Shown here one piece after another: positions 9,451 through 17,666 of a DNA stretch of 64,000 nt. The notes beneath the pieces are model-generated. The model was not told the origin of the DNA and searched no databases. It saw nothing but the letters and a program-made list of their open reading frames with translations. Position 1 is the first letter of the stretch; every line of letters begins with the position of its first letter. The translations under genes and the position numbers were made by a program. The DNA lies in assembly GCF_945957265.1 (NCBI RefSeq), contig NZ_CAMFKO010000007.1, positions 1 through 64,000 of the forward strand. The letters run 5' to 3'. This stretch comes from an uncultured Dechloromonas sp. (GTDB lineage: Bacteria; Pseudomonadota; Gammaproteobacteria; Burkholderiales; Rhodocyclaceae).

Positions 9451-10158
9451 TCAGGCCGCCACGGCCATTTCGACGGTGTGCGCCACCACCTCGGCCAGTT
9501 GCCGGCCGCCGCGGGACCGCCCTTCCGCCATGCGCCGGTCGCTGGCGTCGGCTTCGGCCAGCGCGGCGCTCAGCAAGCCGGCATCCGGTTCGGCCCAGAT
9601 GGCTTCGATGGCACCCATGCGGCGGTAGCTCTCGGCCCCCGGCGCGAAGATGGGCGAGACCTCGGCCAGCCTGAGCAGGCGCTCGTGGTCGATCTTGGTC
9701 ACCCGCGCCATGGCGCGCAGGTCCATGACCCGCACTTGCGCCTCGGCCAGCGCGTAGGCGCGGTCGGCCATCAGCCCGAAGGACAGGAAGCCGCCGCTGA
9801 CTGCATTGGCGGTGACCAGGCTGAGCGAGCGATGGCCCTGCCGGCGCGCCAGGTCGACGCACTGTGCGAGGTGGGCCAGCGAACCGTTGAGGCACAGCAA
9901 TTCCTGGCTGCGCGACAGGGCCTGGCCGCTGGTATCGACCAGGAAGACCAGCGGGCGGCCCGGGTAGCGCTCGACGGTGTCGAGCACGAAACCGGCCAGG
10001 GCCAGCGCCATCCGGTGGTCGATGGCGGCCGCGTCGGTGGTGCCGAGCACGGCGACGGCGCCTTCGGCCGTCGTCGCTTCGCCGGTGATCACCTGGCCGG
10101 CGACCTGCACGCGATGCCCCTGCGGGAACAGCGTATCGAGAAGAGGCGTGAGACTCAT
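9451..10158 (-). CDS. mdcE: malonate decarboxylase gamma subunit MdcE
   Basis: A 235-residue crotonase-like carboxyltransferase subunit that works with MdcD to decarboxylate the malonyl group held on MdcC. The segment FLVDTSGQALSRSQELLCLN and the following ANAVSGGFLSFGLMADRAY are typical MdcE features. ATG overlaps the mdcD stop by four bases (ATGA), indicating coupled translation and matched stoichiometry. Confidence 0.93.
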   Translation of the reverse strand: MSLTPLLDTLFPQGHRVQVAGQVITGEATTAEGAVAVLGTTDAAAIDHRMALALAGFVLDTVERYPGRPLVFLVDTSGQALSRSQELLCLNGSLAHLAQCVDLARRQGHRSLSLVTANAVSGGFLSFGLMADRAYALAEAQVRVMDLRAMARVTKIDHERLLRLAEVSPIFAPGAESYRRMGAIEAIWAEPDAGLLSAALAEADASDRRMAEGRSRGGRQLAEVVAHTVEMAVAA

Positions 10159-11048
10159 GTCGGCAATCCTTCCTTGATGGCGACCAGGCTGTCGCGGTCG
10201 AGCAGCGGGACGCTTTCCGGGTTCTGCACCCCGAGCGCCGCCCACACCTGCAAGCCGTCGCGATAGGCCGCATAGGCGGCGACGCGGTTTTCAAGTTGCG
10301 TCTGCGTGGCGCGCAGCGCGGCCAGCGACGGCCCCGCTTCCTGCTGCCCGGCCAGCCAGGCGCCGGCCGCTGCGGCGAAGCTGGCGATGTCGTCCTCGAC
10401 CAGCGCGGCGCAATCGCCCATCAGGTAGCGGTGCTTGCCGCCGGTGACGCGCCAGACGAGCGCGCGGTCCTTGGCGTCGAATTCCTCGACGCCGGCGACG
10501 GTTTCGATGACCTCCGGCCCGGACAGCGCGAGGCGACCTTCCTCGGAAATCAGGATGGCCGAGCACAGCTTGGCGACGATGCCCATGCCGCCGAAGGCGC
10601 CGCAACTGCCGCCGACCAGCGCCAGCACCGGCACGCCGGCGGCGCGGGTGGCGAGCACGGCGCGCATGATCTCCGAAATGGCGATCAGCCCGGCATTGGC
10701 CTCGTGCAGGCGCACCCCACCGGAGTCGATGAGGAAGAGCACGGCGGCCGGCTTTTCGGCCACGGCACGGCGCAGCAGGCCGACGATCTTGGCGCCGTGG
10801 ATTTCGCCGACGGCGCCGCCCATGAACTGCCCTTCCTGGGAGATGACCAGCACCGGCTTGCCGGCCAGCCGGCCACTGCCGACGATCACGCCATCGTCGA
10901 AGGCGCCTGGCAGGTCGAGGCTGGCCAGGTGCGGGCTGGGCGTCGACTCGGCCGGCGGCAGGATTTCGCGGAAGCTGCCGGCGTCGAGCAGGCCGGCCAG
11001 GCGACGGCGCGCCGTCGCCTCGAAGTAACTGTGGCGCGGAATGCTCAT
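10155..11048 (-). CDS. mdcD: malonate decarboxylase beta subunit MdcD
   Basis: A 297-residue carboxyltransferase subunit of the acetyl-CoA carboxylase beta type. Recognisable blocks are YFEATARRRLAGLLDAGSF at the N-terminus, ISQEGQFMGGAVGEIHGAKI and FLIDSGGVRLHEANAGL, then GGSCGAFGGMGIV forming an oxyanion hole. With MdcE it releases CO2 from malonyl-S-ACP and regenerates acetyl-S-ACP. It overlaps mdcC by ATGA. Confidence 0.94.
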   Translation of the reverse strand: MSIPRHSYFEATARRRLAGLLDAGSFREILPPAESTPSPHLASLDLPGAFDDGVIVGSGRLAGKPVLVISQEGQFMGGAVGEIHGAKIVGLLRRAVAEKPAAVLFLIDSGGVRLHEANAGLIAISEIMRAVLATRAAGVPVLALVGGSCGAFGGMGIVAKLCSAILISEEGRLALSGPEVIETVAGVEEFDAKDRALVWRVTGGKHRYLMGDCAALVEDDIASFAAAAGAWLAGQQEAGPSLAALRATQTQLENRVAAYAAYRDGLQVWAALGVQNPESVPLLDRDSLVAIKEGLPT

Positions 11049-11359
11049 TGCCCACCTCCCTGATAGTCGGCCAGAGCCTGGCCGAGGCGCAGGCTGACCA
11101 CGGCCGGGGTCGCCCCCATGTCGTTGATGGCGATCCGGGTGCCGCCGGCGGCATGGCTGGCGGCGAAGGCGGCAAGCACGGCCTGCCAGATGTCGCCGAA
11201 GCCGCGCGCCGAGGTCTTGACCGAGATCGCGCAACTTTGCGCCTCGGCACCCGGCGTGACCAGGATTTCCAGGTTGCCGGAGCCGACCACGCCGCACAGG
11301 GCGGGCGTTTCGGCTGCTGCGGCCGGCGCCGACGCAAAACGGTATTCGAGTGTTTCCAT
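11045..11359 (-). CDS. mdcC: malonate decarboxylase acyl carrier protein (delta subunit) MdcC
   Basis: A 104-residue carrier protein bearing the unusual 2'-(5''-phosphoribosyl)-3'-dephospho-CoA prosthetic group instead of phosphopantetheine. The attachment serine is predicted to be Ser27 within VVGSGNLEIL, matching characterised MdcC proteins. The DMGATPAVVSLRL segment near the C-terminus is also conserved. The ATG lies 5 bp after the mdcA stop, so it is part of the same unit. Confidence 0.93.
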   Translation of the reverse strand: METLEYRFASAPAAAAETPALCGVVGSGNLEILVTPGAEAQSCAISVKTSARGFGDIWQAVLAAFAASHAAGGTRIAINDMGATPAVVSLRLGQALADYQGGGQ

Positions 11360-11364
11360 GGCGG

Positions 11365-13017
11365 TCACCAGTTGCGGAAGCGGGAAGGCGGGTTGTACAG
11401 GCCGCCCGACCAGCGCACCAGATCCTTGACGGAGCGGGCGGCGAGCAGGTCGCGGCTGGCCATGCGGGGGTCGATGCCGAGATCTTCGGCGCGGCGGACG
11501 ATGCCGCGGTCGCGCAGGTTCTCGACCATCGCCTGGTCGCGGGCCAGGCCGACCGGCGTGAAGCCGGCGACGCCGCGGATGGCCTGCTCGCGCTCTTCCG
11601 GCGTGCGGCAGAGCAGCAGGTTGGCGATGCCTTCCTCGGTGACGATGTGGCTGACGTCGTCGCCGTAGATCATGATCGGCGGCAGATCGGCGCCCATGAC
11701 TTTCTGCAGCTGCCAGGCGTCGAGTTCCTCGACGAAGACCGGCGCCATGTGCTCGCGGAAGGATTCGACCATCTGCACCACCAGCTTGCGGCCGCGGATG
11801 GCGTTCGGCCCGGCCGCCTCGCGCCCGGCCTTGAGCCAGGCCGGGCTGGCGTGGCGGCGGCCGTGCGGGTCGGAGCCCATGTTCGGCGCGCCGCCGAAGC
11901 CGGTGATGCGGCCCAGCGTGGCGGTCGAACTGTTGCCGGCCAAATCCATCTGCAGCGTCGAGCCGATGAACATGTCGCAGGCGTAGAGACCTGCGGTCTG
12001 CGAAAACGCCCGGTTGGAACGCATGCTGCCGTCGGCGCCGGTGAAGAAGACGTCGGAACGGGCGGCGACGTAGGCTTCCATGCCGACTTCCGAGCCGAAG
12101 CTGTGCACCGACTGGACGAAGCCGGATTCGATGGCCGGGATCAGCGTCGGGTGCGGGTTCAGCGCCCAGTGCGTGCAGATCTTGCCCTTGAGGCCGAGTT
12201 CGGCGGCGTAGGTCGGCAGCAGCAGCTCGATCGCCGCCGTGTCGAAGCCGATGCCGTGGTTCAGCCGGGTGACGCCGTACTCGGCGTAGATGCCCTTGAT
12301 CGCCATCATCGCCATCAGCACCTGGACCTCGGTGATCTGCGCCGGATCGCGGGTGAACAGCGGCTCGATGTAGTTCGGCTTGGGCGCCAGGACCGTGAAA
12401 TCGACCCAGTCGGCCGGCACGTCGACGCGCGGCAGCTTGTCGAGGCGCTCGTTGACCTGGGCGATGACGATGCCGCCCTTGAAGGCGGTGGCCTCGACGA
12501 TGGCCGGCGTGTCCTCGGTATTCGGCCCGAGGTAGAGGTTGCCCTCGGCATCGGCCGCCTGCGCGGCGATCAGCGCCACGTTCGGCGTCAGATCGAGGAA
12601 GTAGCGGCCGAACAGCTCGAGATAGGTGTGGATGGCGCCGATCTCGATGCGCTGCTGCTGGACCAGCTTGGCCAGCCGGGCGCCCTGCGGGCCGCTGAAG
12701 GAAAAGTCGAGGCGGCTTGCCAGGCCGCGCTCGAAAAGGTCCACATGGCTGGGAAGAGCCAGGACTGACTGGACCATGCCGAGGTCGTTGATGCGGGCCG
12801 GATCGCAATCGGCCAGCGATTCGGAGAGAAAGTCGGCCTGCTTCTGGTTGTTGCCTTCCAGGCAGACGCGGTCGCCCGGCTGGATGACGGCTTCGAGCAG
12901 ATCGACGATGCGTTCGGCGGGAACCGCCTTGCCGAGGCCGACGGCGGCCGCCCTTTCCAGGCGGCGGCCGCGGCTCTGGCGCAGGCTGTCCCAGTTGCGG
13001 GGATGCGGTGCGTTCAT
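11365..13017 (-). CDS. mdcA: malonate decarboxylase alpha subunit MdcA (acetyl-S-ACP:malonate ACP transferase)
   Basis: A 550-residue CoA-transferase-like subunit that swaps acetate for malonate on the carrier protein, forming malonyl-S-ACP. Highly conserved family stretches are LEGNNQKQADFLSESL, LNHGIGFDTAAIELLLP, ITGFGGAPNMGSDPHGRRH and GGLYNPPSRFRNW at the C-terminus. Length fits the family. It directly follows the TRAP permease gene (12-bp gap), linking uptake and catabolism in one transcription unit. Confidence 0.96.
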   Translation of the reverse strand: MNAPHPRNWDSLRQSRGRRLERAAAVGLGKAVPAERIVDLLEAVIQPGDRVCLEGNNQKQADFLSESLADCDPARINDLGMVQSVLALPSHVDLFERGLASRLDFSFSGPQGARLAKLVQQQRIEIGAIHTYLELFGRYFLDLTPNVALIAAQAADAEGNLYLGPNTEDTPAIVEATAFKGGIVIAQVNERLDKLPRVDVPADWVDFTVLAPKPNYIEPLFTRDPAQITEVQVLMAMMAIKGIYAEYGVTRLNHGIGFDTAAIELLLPTYAAELGLKGKICTHWALNPHPTLIPAIESGFVQSVHSFGSEVGMEAYVAARSDVFFTGADGSMRSNRAFSQTAGLYACDMFIGSTLQMDLAGNSSTATLGRITGFGGAPNMGSDPHGRRHASPAWLKAGREAAGPNAIRGRKLVVQMVESFREHMAPVFVEELDAWQLQKVMGADLPPIMIYGDDVSHIVTEEGIANLLLCRTPEEREQAIRGVAGFTPVGLARDQAMVENLRDRGIVRRAEDLGIDPRMASRDLLAARSVKDLVRWSGGLYNPPSRFRNW

Positions 13018-13029
13018 GATGGTCGCCCT

Positions 13030-14385
13030 TTAGCTGGTGGCCGGGCCCATGACCAGGTCCGGCAGCCAGGTGGCGATGCCCGGGAACAGGCAGAGCAGGA
13101 TCACGGCGAGGAACATCAGGCCGACGAAGGGCATGACCCCCCAGACGATGTCCTTGAGCGGGATGTCCGGCGCGACGTTCTTGATGACGAAGATGTTGAG
13201 GCCGACCGGCGGGTGGATCAGGCCCATCTCCATGACCACGGTCATCACGATGCCGAACCAGATCAGGTCGAAGCCGGCGGCCTTGAGCGGCGGCAGGATG
13301 ATCGGCGCGGTCATCAGAATGATCGACACCGGCGGCAGGAAGAAGCCGAGGACGACGACGAAGACCAGGATGGCGGCGAGCAGCAGCCACTTCGACAGGT
13401 GCATGCCGACGATCCATTCGGCCGCCCCCTGGCTGATGTGCAGGTAGCTCATCACGTAGGAGTAGAGCAGCGACATGCCGATGATGAACATCAACATGGT
13501 CGATTCCTTCAGCGTGCTGTTGAGGATGGGCTTCAGCTGCGCCGGGCGCCACACGCCGTAGATGCCGGCGATCAGCACCAGGGCCAGGATGCCGCCGAGG
13601 CCGGCGGTTTCCGACGGCGTCGCATAGCCGCCGTAGAGCGCCGCCATGACGCCGATGAGCAGGACCAGGAAGGGAATGACGCGCGGCAGCATGCGCGTCT
13701 TGTCGGCGCGGCTCATGCGCATTTCGTCGAGGTAGGCCGACTTGGCGCCGCCCGAATGCCACACGTCGAGCGCCTGGCTGTATTCCTGCTTGAAGCGGAC
13801 GACGGCGTAGCCGGCGAAGAGGAAGACCAGCATCAGCCCCGGCCCGATGCCGGCGAGGAAGAGGCGGCCCAGCGACTGCTCGGCGGCGACGGCGAAGAGA
13901 ATCATCGTGATCGACGGCGGCAGCAGGATGCCGAGCGTACCGCCGGCGGCGATGATGCCGGCCGCGAAGCCCGGCGAGTAGCCGCGCGAGCGCATTTCCG
14001 GGATGCCGGCGCCGCCGATGGCGGAACAGGTCGCCGGGCTGGAGCCGGCCATCGCCGCGAACAGGGCGCAGGCGAAGACGTTGGCGATGCCCAGGCCGCC
14101 GGGAATCTTGTGCATCCAGGCGTGGATCGCCAGGTAGAGGTCGGCGCCGGCCCGCGAGCGGCCGATGGCTGCACCCTTGAGAATGAACAGCGGGATGGAC
14201 AGCAGGGTGATGTTGGCCATTTCCTCGAACACGTTCTGGGTGATCGTGTCGGTGGCGGCGGCGGGCATGAACATCAACATGAAGAGCACGGCGATGGTGC
14301 CGAGGGCGAAGGCGATCGGGATGCCGGAGAACATCACGACCAGGGTGCCCAGCCCGTACAGAATACCGATGGTGGATTCGGCCAT
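13030..14385 (-). CDS. TRAP transporter large permease (DctM type), putative malonate carrier
   Basis: A 451-residue integral membrane protein with about twelve helices, the ion-coupled channel of a TRAP transporter. Family hallmarks are the SSPATCSAIGGAGIPEM region and GGTLGILLPPSITMILFAV, plus a second repeat with PPVSIILMTAPIILPPL and LIHPPVGLNIFVI. It sits between dctQ (1 bp gap) and mdcA, so malonate is the natural substrate, paralleling the MatPQM TRAP transporter described for malonate in rhizobia. Substrate is inferred from context only. Confidence 0.93.
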   Translation of the reverse strand: MAESTIGILYGLGTLVVMFSGIPIAFALGTIAVLFMLMFMPAAATDTITQNVFEEMANITLLSIPLFILKGAAIGRSRAGADLYLAIHAWMHKIPGGLGIANVFACALFAAMAGSSPATCSAIGGAGIPEMRSRGYSPGFAAGIIAAGGTLGILLPPSITMILFAVAAEQSLGRLFLAGIGPGLMLVFLFAGYAVVRFKQEYSQALDVWHSGGAKSAYLDEMRMSRADKTRMLPRVIPFLVLLIGVMAALYGGYATPSETAGLGGILALVLIAGIYGVWRPAQLKPILNSTLKESTMLMFIIGMSLLYSYVMSYLHISQGAAEWIVGMHLSKWLLLAAILVFVVVLGFFLPPVSIILMTAPIILPPLKAAGFDLIWFGIVMTVVMEMGLIHPPVGLNIFVIKNVAPDIPLKDIVWGVMPFVGLMFLAVILLCLFPGIATWLPDLVMGPATS

Positions 14386-14386
14386 C

Positions 14387-14938
14387 TCAGTTCTCCTTGC
14401 GAACGATGCCGGCGACCAGCTGGAGCAGGATCTGCAGCGACAGCAGGATCATGCCGGTGGTCATGAAGCCGTAGGGAATCCACAGGGGCGGCGCCCAGGC
14501 GGAGGAGGTGGTCTGGCCGTCGACCCAGGCTTCGTGCAGCATCAGCATGGATTTCCACGAGAAGAAGGCGCAGAAGGCGAAGGAGACCAGGTCGCAGAAC
14601 ACCAGGCGCAGCCGATTGACCAGGGGCGGCAGGATGCCGGCCAGCGCCTCGATGCCGATATGGCCGCGCTGCGACTGCACGTAGCCGGCGCACATGAAGG
14701 TGGCGCCGACGAGCAGGAAGACCGACATCTCGTCCTGCCAGTCGGTCGGCACCTTCAGGAAATAGCGCAGGAAGACGCTGCTGCACAGGATCAGCGAAGC
14801 GGCCAGCAAGGCGCCCGACGACAGGAACATGATCGCCGTGTGCACCCACTGCAACACCCGGTCGATGGCGGCCAGAAGCCCGCCGACCGGAATCTCCGGC
14901 GCCTTGACGGCGCCCTCCAGTTCGAAGCCGTGGCTCAC
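14387..14938 (-). CDS. TRAP transporter small permease (DctQ type)
   Basis: A 183-residue protein with four membrane helices. The typical DctQ segment is FLRYFLKVPTDWQDEMSVFLL, of which YFLKVPTDWQDE is clear, followed by SQRGHIGIEAL. The start is a GTG (plus-strand 14936-14938) overlapping the dctP stop as GTGA, which fixes both gene ends; no ATG lies nearby in frame. It is the second membrane subunit of the putative malonate TRAP system. Confidence 0.9.
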   Translation of the reverse strand: MSHGFELEGAVKAPEIPVGGLLAAIDRVLQWVHTAIMFLSSGALLAASLILCSSVFLRYFLKVPTDWQDEMSVFLLVGATFMCAGYVQSQRGHIGIEALAGILPPLVNRLRLVFCDLVSFAFCAFFSWKSMLMLHEAWVDGQTTSSAWAPPLWIPYGFMTTGMILLSLQILLQLVAGIVRKEN

Positions 14939-15960
14939 AGCGTCGCCTCCGCCAGCTTCAGGATGCGGGCGCAGCTTTCGTTCTTGCCGGCAAAGTCCTT
15001 CCAGGCCGTGTCGCGGGCGATGGCCTGCCACTTCTTCACCGTCGCGTCGGTCATGTCGTAGGCCTTGCCGCCGGCCTTCTGGTACACCGCGGCGACCGCC
15101 TGGTCGTCGGCCTTGGCGCCTTCGAGCGCGAAGGCTTCCATCTCGGCGCCGACGGCCATGATCAGATCCTGCTGCGCCTTGGGCATGCGCTCGAAGACGG
15201 CGCGCGAAATCAGCAGCGGCTCGAACATGAACCAATAGGTCTTGCCGCGCCCGGTGGTCAGCGCCTTACCGACTTCCTCCAGACGGAAGGAGATCAGGCT
15301 GGTCGACGAGGTCATCGCCGCATCCAGCGCGCCGGTCTGCATCGCGGCGTAGATTTCGTTGGAAGGCAGGGTCAGCACGGTGGAACCGGCGGCCTTCAGC
15401 ACCATGTCCATTTCGCGGCTGCCACCGCGCACCTTCAGCCCCTTGGCGTCTTCCGGCTCGATGATCGGCTTGCTGCGGCTGGCGACGCCGCCGGCCTGCC
15501 AGATCCACGACACGATCAGCACGCCCTTGTCGGCCAGGATGTTGGCCAGCGCCTTGCCGACCTCGGCCTTCTTCCAGCTCACCGCCTGCTCATACGAGGT
15601 GACGACGCCCGGCATCAGGCCGATGTTGGTTTCCGGCACTTCGCCGCCGGCGTAGGACAGCGGCACCAGGGTCATGTCGAGCGCGCCCTTCCTGACCGCG
15701 CTGAACTGGGCGTTGGTCTTCATCAGCGAGGAGCCCGGATAGACGGTGCCTTTCAGCGCGCCGTTGCTGCGCTTGGCGATCTCGGCCGAAAAGCGACGGC
15801 ACAGGCGGTCGCGGAAATCGCCCTCGGTGGCGCTGCCGCCCGGGAACTGATGGGAAATCTTCAGCTCGGCGGCGGCTTGCGCCCAGAGCAGGTTGGGGGA
15901 AAGGGCAAGGGCCGGCGTTGCGGCCAGGCCCTTCAGGATATTGCGCCGAGTCTCGTTCAT
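14935..15960 (-). CDS. TRAP transporter substrate-binding protein (DctP type), putative malonate binder
   Basis: A 341-residue periplasmic binding protein. The start at MNETRRNILKG is preceded by a very good ribosome site (GGAGGAG, 6 bp before). The N-terminus TRRNILK followed by a hydrophobic stretch and WAQA cleavage site matches a twin-arginine export signal, unusual but known for TRAP binding proteins. Mature-domain features include VYPGSSLM and KGLKVRGGSREMD, the latter carrying the conserved Arg that binds the substrate carboxylate. First gene of the TRAP-mdc unit. Confidence 0.92.
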   Translation of the reverse strand: MNETRRNILKGLAATPALALSPNLLWAQAAAELKISHQFPGGSATEGDFRDRLCRRFSAEIAKRSNGALKGTVYPGSSLMKTNAQFSAVRKGALDMTLVPLSYAGGEVPETNIGLMPGVVTSYEQAVSWKKAEVGKALANILADKGVLIVSWIWQAGGVASRSKPIIEPEDAKGLKVRGGSREMDMVLKAAGSTVLTLPSNEIYAAMQTGALDAAMTSSTSLISFRLEEVGKALTTGRGKTYWFMFEPLLISRAVFERMPKAQQDLIMAVGAEMEAFALEGAKADDQAVAAVYQKAGGKAYDMTDATVKKWQAIARDTAWKDFAGKNESCARILKLAEATL

Positions 15961-16070
15961 GGTTATCTCCTCCAGATGGATAAGCTTCAGTCGTCGGTGA
16001 TCCTCGCTGGTCTGTTTATCCATTCAACTGGAATACAGGACTCGTATCGTTTGTGTTCAAATATCACCGT

Positions 16071-16123
16071 TGTGTATACAAGATATGGAATGATTGAATA
16101 CTCGTCAACTATTTTCGTATAAT
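16071..16123. promoter_or_regulatory. overlapping divergent promoters with palindromic operator for the malonate locus
   Basis: On the - strand TTGACG (16103-16108) and TATCTT (16080-16085) are 17 bp apart and predict a start near 16073 for the TRAP-mdc unit. On the + strand TTGAAT (16094-16099) and a perfect TATAAT (16118-16123) are 18 bp apart and predict a start near 16130 for gntR. A perfect palindrome TGTATACA (16073-16080) lies on the mdc start point and borders its -10, the expected place for a repressor. Several degenerate GTAT/GTATA copies surround it. Confidence 0.6.
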
Positions 16124-16155
16124 TCAATCAACAACCGATGCAGGACACCTCCGCC

Positions 16156-16842
16156 ATGAACAGCCCCGTCGAACTTCAACCAGGAACCCGCCAGTCCGAA
16201 CGACTCGGCGAACAAATAGAAGAACGCATCGTCACCGGGGTTTACCCCCCCGGCACCCGCCTCGACGAGCAGGAACTGGCGACGACCTTCGGGGTGTCGC
16301 GCACCCCGGTCCGGGAAGCGCTGATCCAGCTCGCCTCGGCCGGCCTGATCGAGATCAGGCCGCGGCGCGGCGCGACGGTGCCGGAAGTCGGCGCCGACCG
16401 GATCTGCGAAATGTTTGAATTGATGGCCGAGATGGAGGCCATGTGCGGCCGCCTGGCGGCCCGCCGGATCACCCCGGCCGAACAGCTGGGGCTACAGGAA
16501 GCCCACAAGGCCTGCGAAGCCGCCCGCGATGCGAGTCAGCCGGATGTCTATTACCAGTTGAACGAGGTTTTCCATCAGCGCATCTACGAAGCCAGCCACA
16601 ACGGCTTCCTCGCCGAACAGGCCAGCGCCCTGCACCGCCGCCTGCGCCCCTATCGCCGCCTGCAGCTGCGCGTGCGCAACCGGATGAGCACCTCGTTCAA
16701 CGAGCACCAGGCCATTGTCGACGCCATCATCAAGGGCGACAGCGACCTGGCCGCCTCCCTGTTGCGCTCGCACGTCACCGTGCAGGGCGAACGCTTCGCC
16801 GACCTCGTCGCCACCCTGCGCGACTTCAACGCCGGCAGCTGA
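16156..16842 (+). CDS. GntR/FCD family regulator of the malonate locus (MdcY-like role)
   Basis: A 228-residue FadR-subfamily repressor. The winged helix-turn-helix contains LATTFGVSRTPVREALIQL and EIRPRRGATV; the FCD ligand domain follows (about 85-220) with NEVFHQRIYEASHNGFL and FNEHQAIVDAI, the His/Asn-type metal ligands of this class. An ATG at 16138 is in frame, but the predicted transcript start near 16130 would leave almost no leader; the ATG at 16156 has AGGA about 10 bp upstream and is preferred. Divergent from TRAP-mdc; GntR regulators (for example MdcY) control malonate genes elsewhere, so this is the probable malonate-responsive repressor. Confidence 0.87.
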   Translation: MNSPVELQPGTRQSERLGEQIEERIVTGVYPPGTRLDEQELATTFGVSRTPVREALIQLASAGLIEIRPRRGATVPEVGADRICEMFELMAEMEAMCGRLAARRITPAEQLGLQEAHKACEAARDASQPDVYYQLNEVFHQRIYEASHNGFLAEQASALHRRLRPYRRLQLRVRNRMSTSFNEHQAIVDAIIKGDSDLAASLLRSHVTVQGERFADLVATLRDFNAGS

Positions 16843-16863
16843 GCCGGCGTTATCCGGCCCTAT

Positions 16864-17664
16864 TCAGCCGATCAGGCTGAACAGCATCTTGGTGGCGAGC
16901 AGCGCCAGGAAGGCGCCGAACATCCGCTTCAGCTTCTTGACCGGCAGGCGATGCGCCAGCCGGGCGCCGAACGGCGCCATGGTGATGCTCATCACCACGA
17001 TGCCGAAGAAGGCCGGCAAATAGATATAGCCGAAGGCGTACTGCGGCAGGCCGGTATCGTTCCAGCCAGAAACCATGTAGCCGATGGCGCCGGCCACGGC
17101 GATGGGAAAACCGAGTGCGGCCGAGGTACCGACCGCCTGATGGACGGCGACATTGCAGAACAGCATGAAGGGCACCGACAGGAAGCCGCCGCCGGCCGCC
17201 ACCAGGCTGGAAATGACGCCGATGATGCCGCCGGCGACGAAACGCCCGGCATCCCCCGGCATCTGGCGATGCGCCTTGGGCTTGAAATCGAGCATCATCT
17301 GCATGGAGGCGTAATAGACGATGACCACGAAGATCGCCGTCATCGGCCCGGTCGGCACCAGGCCGACGCACAGCGAGCCGCCGAAGGTGCCCAGCACCAG
17401 GCCGGGCGCCATGCTGCGCACGATATCCCAGCGCACCGCGCCATGGCCGTGGTGCGCCCGCATGCTCGAAATCGACGTGAAGACGATGGTCGCCATCGAG
17501 GTGCCGAGGGCCAGGTGCATCACATGGTCCGCCGGAAACCCCTGGGCGACGAACAGCATGTAGAGGAAAGGCACCAGCGTCAGCCCGCCGCCGACACCGA
17601 ACAAGCCGGCGACGAAACCGCCAAAGATACCCAGCAGGGGGTAGGTAAGCCACCAGATCGTCAT
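16864..17664 (-). CDS. TauE/SafE family exporter (copy 2)
   Basis: A 266-residue membrane protein of the same family as the gene at 6143-6952, with GLFGVGGGLTLVP in the first half and AAGGGFLSVPFML in the second. The two proteins align along their whole length by eye. The start chosen (MTIWWLTYPLLG) lies 2 bp after the EVE gene stop, indicating co-transcription with that gene; an ATG 36 bp upstream would overlap EVE. Convergent with the malonate regulator gene. Substrate unknown; a role in exporting or importing a small carboxylate or sulfonate is possible. Confidence 0.9.
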   Translation of the reverse strand: MTIWWLTYPLLGIFGGFVAGLFGVGGGLTLVPFLYMLFVAQGFPADHVMHLALGTSMATIVFTSISSMRAHHGHGAVRWDIVRSMAPGLVLGTFGGSLCVGLVPTGPMTAIFVVIVYYASMQMMLDFKPKAHRQMPGDAGRFVAGGIIGVISSLVAAGGGFLSVPFMLFCNVAVHQAVGTSAALGFPIAVAGAIGYMVSGWNDTGLPQYAFGYIYLPAFFGIVVMSITMAPFGARLAHRLPVKKLKRMFGAFLALLATKMLFSLIG

Positions 17665-17666
17665 GA

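Noticed and set aside
11045-13762. Treating mdcC as part of a 905-residue protein
   Set aside because: The upstream part lies in a wrong frame over mdcA and the TRAP permease; only the last 104 codons match a known protein and have their own ATG after the mdcA stop.
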